From NCBI RefSeq assembly GCF_913778665.1, contig NZ_CAJYVQ010000007.1, positions 1 through 64,000 on the forward strand: DNA of 64,000 bases, read 5' to 3'. Positions 58,873-64,000 of this stretch are shown here, piece after piece (position 1 is the first letter of the stretch; each line of letters starts with the position of its first letter). The notes beneath the pieces are model-generated. The model did not search any database. It was not told the origin of the DNA and worked only from the letters and a program-made list of their open reading frames with translations. Origin of the DNA: an uncultured Stenotrophomonas sp. (lineage in GTDB: Bacteria > Pseudomonadota > Gammaproteobacteria > Xanthomonadales > Xanthomonadaceae). The position numbers and the translations under genes were made by a program.

Positions 58873-59378
58873 GCAGGGCTTGCAGCCCTGCACCCGCTGC
58901 AATCAACGGCAACGGCAAAAGCGAGCTATCCGTGGGATGGCGGGGTGGGTCCGGTTGAGGGGGACGCCGTAAATACGTCCATGTAGGCTTGGTCGCGGCA
59001 TCCATGCCGCTCACACCCCCTCAACCGGACCCACCCCGCCTTCGACAGTTTTCCGCGATCTGCCGGAACGGCGTACTGCTCTGGTAGCTGTCGACCTTGG
59101 TCGACACGGTAGATCCATGCGATGCGTGGATGAATTCATTCGATATCTGACAGATGTGTCGACCAAGGTCGACACCTACCCAACAGACATCCGGAATCTG
59201 AAGGCGGGGCGGTGTGGGTGGGCAGGACCGTTGGCGCCATGGATGGCGCCATCGAGCCCCCATGGATGGGTTTACGGCGTGTCCTGCCCACCCACACCGC
59301 CCCGCCACCCCACGGATAGCTCGCTTTTGCCGTTGCCGTTGCTTGCAGCTTCGGCAGGTGCAGGGCTGCAAGCCCTGC
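58873..59378. repeat. composite inverted-repeat element, copy 2 (inverted relative to copy 1)
   Basis: Fills most of the 549-nt gap between fsr and pdxY. Order: outer hairpin GCAGGGC/GCCCTGC (58873-58891); AACGGC-type hexamers; 102-nt inverted repeat with perfect 25-bp arms (58939-58963 and 59016-59040); spacer with SMAG units (59084-59107, 59109-59131, 59156-59179); 104-nt inverted repeat with perfect 26-bp arms (59203-59228 and 59281-59306); inverted hexamers; outer hairpin (59360-59378). Reverse-complemented, the type order matches copy 1. No gene in this stretch. Confidence 0.85.
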
Positions 59379-59396
59379 CCAACCCCTTGCCGGGCG

Positions 59397-59402
59397 TAGA
59401 AT
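59397..59402 (+). promoter_or_regulatory. -10 box, possible leaderless start of pdxY
   Basis: TAGAAT ends 6 nt before the pdxY ATG (59409); a start 7 nt downstream is the A of ATG. No ribosome binding site is visible. No clear -35. Confidence 0.4.
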
Positions 59403-59408
59403 GCGGCC

Positions 59409-60317
59409 ATGAGCGAATCCCTTGATAACCACCTGGTCCACGGCCGCCGCCAGCGGCCGGATGGGCCGTCGCCGATCGATGTCATCTCGGTCCAGTCGCA
59501 ACTTGTCTATGGCCACGCCGGCAACAGCGCCGCCGTTCCGCCGATGCGCGCCCTCGGCGTGCGCGTGGCGGAAATCCCGACCGTGCTGCTCAGCAACGCG
59601 CCGTTCTACGACACCACCCGTGGCCGCGTGCTGCCCGCCGACTGGTTTGCCGACCTGCTGCTCGGCACCCGCGAACGCGGCCTGCCGCAGCGCGCGAAGA
59701 TGCTGGTCTCCGGCTACTTCGGCAGTACTGCCAACGGCGCCGCCTTCGCCGACTGGCTGGACGACATCCTGCCGACCTGCCCGCAGTTGCGCTACTGCCT
59801 GGACCCGGTGATCGGCGATACCCATACCGGCCCCTATGTCGAGCCGGGACTGGAAGCGATCTTCGCCGAACGCCTGTTGCCGCATGCCTGGCTGGTCACA
59901 CCGAACGCCTTCGAGCTCAATCGCCTTACCGGCATGCCGGCGTTGGCCGAAGGCGATGCCATCGCCGCCGCACGCACGCTGCTGGCGCGCGGTCCGCATT
60001 GGGTGATCGCACACAGCGTGGGCGGCAACCCGGGCGAACTGGTGACCCTGGCCGTCGGCCGCGAGGAAACATGGCGCTGGACCTCGCCGCTGCTGCCGGT
60101 GGACGTGGCCGGCACCGGCGATGTGCTGATGTCACTGGTGGTGTCGTTCCTGCTGCGCGGCGAATCGATGCAGCAGGCGATCTCGCGTGCGATCGCGGGT
60201 ACGCATGCAGCGTTGGAAGCGACCCTGGACAACGGTTTCGAAGAGTTCGATGTGATCGTCGCAGCACCCGCCGCCCTGGCCGACGGCGCACGCTTCCGCG
60301 CCGAACGGGTGGCATGA
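59409..60317 (+). CDS. pdxY: pyridoxal kinase PdxY
   Basis: This 302-residue ribokinase-family enzyme phosphorylates pyridoxal in vitamin B6 salvage. DVISVQSQLVYGHAGNSAAVPPM (about residues 24-46) is the substrate-binding start, LDPVIGD is conserved, TPNAFELNRLTG is typical of PdxY/PdxK, and PVDVAGTGDVLMS holds the catalytic Asp in the GTGD motif. It overlaps the next gene (ATGA), so tyrA is coupled. Confidence 0.93.
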   Translation: MSESLDNHLVHGRRQRPDGPSPIDVISVQSQLVYGHAGNSAAVPPMRALGVRVAEIPTVLLSNAPFYDTTRGRVLPADWFADLLLGTRERGLPQRAKMLVSGYFGSTANGAAFADWLDDILPTCPQLRYCLDPVIGDTHTGPYVEPGLEAIFAERLLPHAWLVTPNAFELNRLTGMPALAEGDAIAAARTLLARGPHWVIAHSVGGNPGELVTLAVGREETWRWTSPLLPVDVAGTGDVLMSLVVSFLLRGESMQQAISRAIAGTHAALEATLDNGFEEFDVIVAAPAALADGARFRAERVA

Positions 60318-61438
60318 GCGGTCTGCGCACGCGCACGCCGCGCACGGTTGCCATTGTTGGCAGTGCCGGTGCCTACGGGCGCTGGTTGACCCGCTTCTTC
60401 GAACAGCACATGCAGCTGCAGGTGATCGGCCATGATCCTGCCGATCCGAATTCGCACGCGCCCGAACAGCTGCTGGCGCAGGCCGACGTGCTGGTGTTCT
60501 CCGCGCCGATCCGGCACACGCCCGCCGTGATCGCCGAGTATGTGCGGCAGTCCGCCGGTCGTGAACACGGGCGGCTGTGGCTGGACGTGACCTCGGTGAA
60601 GGAAGCACCGGTGCAGGCGATGCTGGCCTCGCAGGCCGAAGTGGTCGGCCTGCATCCGATGACCGCGCCGCCGAAAGCACCGACGCTGAAGGGGCGGGTG
60701 ATGGTGGTCTGCGAAGCGCGACTTCAGCACTGGCAGACGTGGGTCGATACGCTGTGCGCGGCACTGCAGGCCGAATGCGTGCGGGCCACCCCGCAGCGCC
60801 ACGACCAGATGATGGCGCTGGTGCAGGCAATGGTGCACGCCACCCATCTGGCCCAGGCCGGCGTGCTGCGGCAGTATCAGCCGCAACTGGGCGATCTGGC
60901 CGCGATGATGCCGTACCGTTCGGCGTCGTTCGAACTGGATACCGCGATCATCTCGCGCATCCTGTCGTTGAACCCCGCAATCTATGAGGACATCCAGTTC
61001 GGCAACCCATACGTGGCGCCGATGCTGGAACGCTTGGTAGGGCAGTTGCAGGCCCTGCAGGCCCAGGTCGGGCAGGGCGACGATTCTGCACGCAGTGCAT
61101 TCCGTGAGCAGCTGTTGGCGGCCAATCACAGCGCGTTCGGTGAGCAGGCGCTGGCTGAGGGCAACTACACCTTCGAGCGCGTTGGCTACCTGCTGGCGGA
61201 CCTGACCGAGCGCAATGCGTTGTCGGTGCACCTGCCGGAGGACCGGCCCGGTTCACTGCGCGAACTGCTGAACGTGTTCGAGCAGCATCGCATCAGCCTG
61301 GCCTCGATCCATTCCTCGCGCACGCCCGGCGGCGAGGTGCATTTCCGGATCGGTTTCGTGGCAGGCAGTGACCCGCTGGCCATCGCGCGGGCGGCGGCCG
61401 AGGTTGACGGCAGCGGCATCGGCCGCGTGCTTGGCTGA
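60314..61438 (+). CDS. tyrA: prephenate dehydrogenase with C-terminal ACT domain
   Basis: This 374-residue prephenate dehydrogenase of tyrosine synthesis has NAD-binding VAIVGSAGAYGRWLTRFF (about residues 13-30), a conserved GLHPMTAPP block, the HATHLAQAGVLR helix, and a C-terminal ACT-like domain (NALSVHLPEDRPGSLRELLNVFEQHRISLASIHSSRT) that probably binds tyrosine as feedback inhibitor. No chorismate mutase domain is present. It starts in the pdxY stop. Confidence 0.9.
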   Translation: MSGLRTRTPRTVAIVGSAGAYGRWLTRFFEQHMQLQVIGHDPADPNSHAPEQLLAQADVLVFSAPIRHTPAVIAEYVRQSAGREHGRLWLDVTSVKEAPVQAMLASQAEVVGLHPMTAPPKAPTLKGRVMVVCEARLQHWQTWVDTLCAALQAECVRATPQRHDQMMALVQAMVHATHLAQAGVLRQYQPQLGDLAAMMPYRSASFELDTAIISRILSLNPAIYEDIQFGNPYVAPMLERLVGQLQALQAQVGQGDDSARSAFREQLLAANHSAFGEQALAEGNYTFERVGYLLADLTERNALSVHLPEDRPGSLRELLNVFEQHRISLASIHSSRTPGGEVHFRIGFVAGSDPLAIARAAAEVDGSGIGRVLG

Positions 61439-61582
61439 GCACATTCATCCACAGGCGGTGTGGATGGTTGCTGAGCAAACATGTGGATAACCGCGCGCAG
61501 GCCTTGGCAGCCAAGGCTGTCAAGATGGTTGATCAAAAATTGGCCACGCCGTTCTGCAGGGCCGGGCCATGCCCGGCGAGCC

Positions 61583-61777
61583 TCAGATCGTCAGCCTCAG
61601 CTCGCCACCGCTGGTGGTGAACTCGCGGCCATTGCGCACCAGCAGGCGACCGTCGTCCAGCTCGTAGCGCGGGGTGGACTCGGAGTGATGCCCGCTGCCG
61701 TTCGCCTCGGGCTTGAACTCGATGATGATGTGGCTTTCGCCATGGCTGTCTACGGCGGGAAACTGACGGAACGACAT
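61583..61777 (-). CDS. small hypothetical protein
   Basis: This 64-residue protein (MSFRQFPAVDSHGESHIIIEF ...) is hydrophilic, with no signal or recognised domain. AAGGAGGTT before the ATG is a strong ribosome binding site, which supports translation. Short and beta-rich by composition. Function unknown. Confidence 0.6.
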   Translation of the reverse strand: MSFRQFPAVDSHGESHIIIEFKPEANGSGHHSESTPRYELDDGRLLVRNGREFTTSGGELRLTI

Positions 61778-61847
61778 CGTGAACCTCCTTCGGCGGATGC
61801 TGCTGATGCGCCGCCAGCTTGGCCTCGCCGATGTTAGCCGGCCGTCA

Positions 61848-63623
61848 TCAATCGATGAACTGCAGTCGTGCCAGTTCAGCGTACAGGCCGCCTTCGGCCA
61901 GCAGCTGTGCATGCGTGCCTTCGGCGACGATACGGCCCTGGTCCATCACCACGATACGGTCGGCCTTGAGCACGGTGGCCAGGCGATGCGCGATGACCAG
62001 CGTGGTGCGGCCGGCCATCAGCCGCTCCAGCGCCTGCTGCACGCCGTATTCGCTCTGCGCATCCAGTGCACTGGTGGCTTCGTCCAGCAGCAGGATCGGG
62101 GCGTCCTTCAGCAGGGCGCGTGCAATCGCCACGCGCTGCTGCTGGCCGCCGGACAGGCGTGCGCCACGCTCGCCCAGCTCGCTGTCGTAGCCCTGCGGGA
62201 GGGCGCGCAGGAAGCCATCGGCCTCGGCGGCACGTGCGGCGTCTTCGACCTCGGCGTCGCTGGCCTGCAGGCGGCCATAGCGGATATTGTCACGCGCGCT
62301 GGCGGCGAACAGCGTCGGCTGCTGCGGCACCAGCGCCAGCTGCGCGCGCAGCGCGGCCGGATCGACCTGGCGCACGTCGATGCCATCCACGCAGATGCGG
62401 CCGCCGGCCGGATCGTGAAAGCGCAGCAGCATCGACAGCACCGTGCTCTTGCCCGCGCCCGACGGGCCGACCAAGGCGACGGTCTCGCCCGGACGCACGT
62501 GCAGGTTGAAGTGGTCCAGCGCGGCCTGGTCCGGCCGCTGCGGGTAGTGGAACACCACATCCTCGAACTGGATCTCGCCCCGCAGCGGCTGTGGCAGCAC
62601 GTGCGGCTGCGCCGGAGCGCGGATCTCGATGTCTTCCTGCAGCAGTTCGCCGATGCGGCCCATGCCGCCGGCCGCGCGCTGCAGTTCGTTCCAGACTTCC
62701 GCCAGCGCGCCGACCGAGCCGCCGCCGATGAGCGCGTACAGCACGAACTGGCCCAGGGTGCCGGCGCTGAGGCGGCCATCGATGACATCGTGCGCGCCCA
62801 GCCACAGCACGCCGACGATGGCGCCGAACACCAGCAGGATGGCGCTGGCGGTGACCAGCGACTGCGCGCCGATGCGGCGGCGCGCGGCCTTGATGGCATC
62901 GCCCAGCGCATGGTCGAAGCGGCCACGCTCGTAGGGCTCGCGTGCGTGCGCCTGTACCGTGCGCACCGCGCCCAGGGTCTCGCTGGCCAGGCTGTTGGCG
63001 TCGGCGATGCGGTCCTGGCTGCTGCGCGCGACCGTGCGCAGCTTGCGCGCACCGATGATGATCGGAAGTACCGCCAGCGGAATGCCCAGCAGCGACCACG
63101 CGGCCAGGCGCGGGCTGGTGACGAAGAGCATGGCCAGGCTGCCGACCACGGTGACACTGCTGCGCAGCGCCACCGACATGGTGGAGCCGACCACGCTGCG
63201 CAGCAGCTCGCTGTCGGCGGTCAGGCGCGAGACCAGTTCGCCGCTGCGGCTGCGGTCATGGAAGCCGGCGCCGAGCTGGATCAGGTGCGCGTACAGGCGG
63301 CTGCGCAGGTCGGCGACGACCTTCTCGCCCAGCAGCGACACGAAGTAGAAGCGCGCGGCAGTGGCCAGCGCCAGCACCACCGCCACCAGCATCAGCAGGG
63401 CGAAGGCACGGTTGATCTGGCCGCCACTGCTGAAGCCGTGGTCGATCATCTGCTTCACCGCCGGCGGCAGGCTCAGCGTGGCTGCGGAAGACACCGCCAG
63501 GGCCAGCAACCAGGCGCTGAACAGGCCGCTATGGCGGCGCACGAACGGCCACAACGTACGCAGGCTGCCGAGGCGGCGCAGCGGCGGGGGCGAGGCGGGG
63601 GCGCCGTCCTTGTTGTCAGTCAT
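61848..63623 (-). CDS. MsbA-like ABC exporter (half-transporter)
   Basis: This 591-residue half-transporter has six transmembrane helices (residues about 30-310), then an ATPase domain with Walker A GPSGAGKST, a Q-loop (ALVPQQPTLF), signature LSGGQQQRVAIARALL and Walker B ILLLDEATSAL. It belongs to the MsbA/multidrug-peptide exporter group. It overlaps the YigZ-like gene upstream by 8 nt. Substrate unknown; true MsbA normally sits elsewhere with lpxK. Confidence 0.88.
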   Translation of the reverse strand: MTDNKDGAPASPPPLRRLGSLRTLWPFVRRHSGLFSAWLLALAVSSAATLSLPPAVKQMIDHGFSSGGQINRAFALLMLVAVVLALATAARFYFVSLLGEKVVADLRSRLYAHLIQLGAGFHDRSRSGELVSRLTADSELLRSVVGSTMSVALRSSVTVVGSLAMLFVTSPRLAAWSLLGIPLAVLPIIIGARKLRTVARSSQDRIADANSLASETLGAVRTVQAHAREPYERGRFDHALGDAIKAARRRIGAQSLVTASAILLVFGAIVGVLWLGAHDVIDGRLSAGTLGQFVLYALIGGGSVGALAEVWNELQRAAGGMGRIGELLQEDIEIRAPAQPHVLPQPLRGEIQFEDVVFHYPQRPDQAALDHFNLHVRPGETVALVGPSGAGKSTVLSMLLRFHDPAGGRICVDGIDVRQVDPAALRAQLALVPQQPTLFAASARDNIRYGRLQASDAEVEDAARAAEADGFLRALPQGYDSELGERGARLSGGQQQRVAIARALLKDAPILLLDEATSALDAQSEYGVQQALERLMAGRTTLVIAHRLATVLKADRIVVMDQGRIVAEGTHAQLLAEGGLYAELARLQFID

Positions 63624-64000
63624 CCTGGTCGTCGTTCTGTATGCGGATACGGTCACGGGTGGCGTCGCGCAGGCGGATTTTCAATGCGTCGACCTGATCT
63701 GCCGGCAATTCGACCCGCAGGCACACGCCTTCAGCATCGAACCGTTCATCGCGTTTGTCCGCGCCAAAGGCGGGCAGGGCGGCGTGCAGGGTGCCCAGAT
63801 CCTCGAAGCCGGCCAGCAGTTGCAGCCGGGCCATCGCCACCAGCGGCAGTCGGGGCGCGGTACGCAGGCATTCGGCGGCGGCCCCGCCGTAGGCACGGAC
63901 CAGGCCGCCGGCACCGAGCTTGATGCCACCGAACCAGCGCGTCACCACCACCATCACCCGGTCGAACCCCTGGCCGTCGATCGCGGCCAGGATCGGCCGA
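63616..64000 (-). CDS. YigZ/IMPACT-family protein, N-terminus beyond the window
   Basis: The frame enters from the right edge and ends at 63616. The visible 127 residues include RPILAAIDGQGFDRVMVVVTRWFGGIKLGAGGLVRAYG, the diagnostic region of the IMPACT/YigZ family (related to the yeast translational regulator Yih1), and a C-terminal DUF1949-like half. The stop overlaps the ABC exporter start. Confidence 0.85.
   Translation of the reverse strand, partial: RPILAAIDGQGFDRVMVVVTRWFGGIKLGAGGLVRAYGGAAAECLRTAPRLPLVAMARLQLLAGFEDLGTLHAALPAFGADKRDERFDAEGVCLRVELPADQVDALKIRLRDATRDRIRIQNDDQDD

Overview
The window looks like a chromosomal segment of Stenotrophomonas, most likely the S. maltophilia complex. 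It is GC-rich with strong CTG leucine use. It carries many short GTAG-headed palindromes of the SMAG type, a complete smeRv / smeU1-V-W-U2-X multidrug efflux locus, and gene orders usual in Xanthomonadaceae (sdhB-sdhE, mutY-yggX, ratA-rnfH / bamE-fur / recN-hrcA-grpE-dnaK-dnaJ). The first ~0.75 kb does not fit. The 5' part of sdhB and the sequence before it read like an alphaproteobacterium of the sphingomonad type, and the switch falls inside the conserved iron-sulfur region of sdhB. I read this as a probable assembly chimera; bases 1 to about 750 should not be used to describe this organism.

Layout. 0-4.5 kb: sdhB (chimeric), sdhE, a YgfX-like gene, a LolC/E-type permease with lolD, and a small lipoprotein. 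4.5-9.8 kb (mostly minus): yggX, mutY, ftsY, htpG, with a tiny flagellar-rod-like gene. 9.8-10.5 kb: a large composite repeat. 10.4-15.3 kb: rsmD, coaD, a lipoprotein, a ferredoxin, ggt and an MBL hydrolase. 15.3-22.3 kb: psiF-like and upp on minus, then a four-gene set on plus (TonB-dependent receptor, beta-propeller phytase-like lipoprotein, purple-acid-phosphatase-like enzyme, exported pyrophosphatase) that looks like an organophosphate-scavenging operon. 22.3-26.5 kb: photolyase, OmpA-like lipoprotein, SDR and LysR.

26.5-35.6 kb: the SmeVWX locus, with the LysR regulator divergent from the pump operon. 35.5-44 kb: VOC protein, membrane protein, EEP-family hydrolase, two tandem paralogous small secreted proteins, a LuxR-type regulator broken by an in-frame TAG next to hchA, a large lipoprotein hydrolase, a methyltransferase and an unknown secreted protein. 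44-47.5 kb: ssrA (tmRNA) and smpB about 0.9 kb apart, then ratA, rnfH, bamE and fur. 47.5-56.7 kb: SGNH hydrolase / LysR pair, recN, and the hrcA-grpE-dnaK-dnaJ heat-shock operon with sigma-32-like promoters before grpE and dnaK. 56.8-64 kb: AraC regulator / fosmidomycin-type MFS exporter, a second copy of the composite repeat, pdxY, tyrA, a small protein, an MsbA-like ABC exporter and the start of a YigZ/IMPACT gene cut by the window edge.

The most interesting structure is a composite intergenic element of about 0.5 kb found twice, in opposite orientations (9876-10424 and 58873-59378). Each copy has two small outer hairpins, hexamer-like repeats, and two long inverted repeats of 104 and 102 nt with 25-26 bp stems. 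The stems differ between copies mostly by paired, compensating changes, so base pairing appears to have been conserved.
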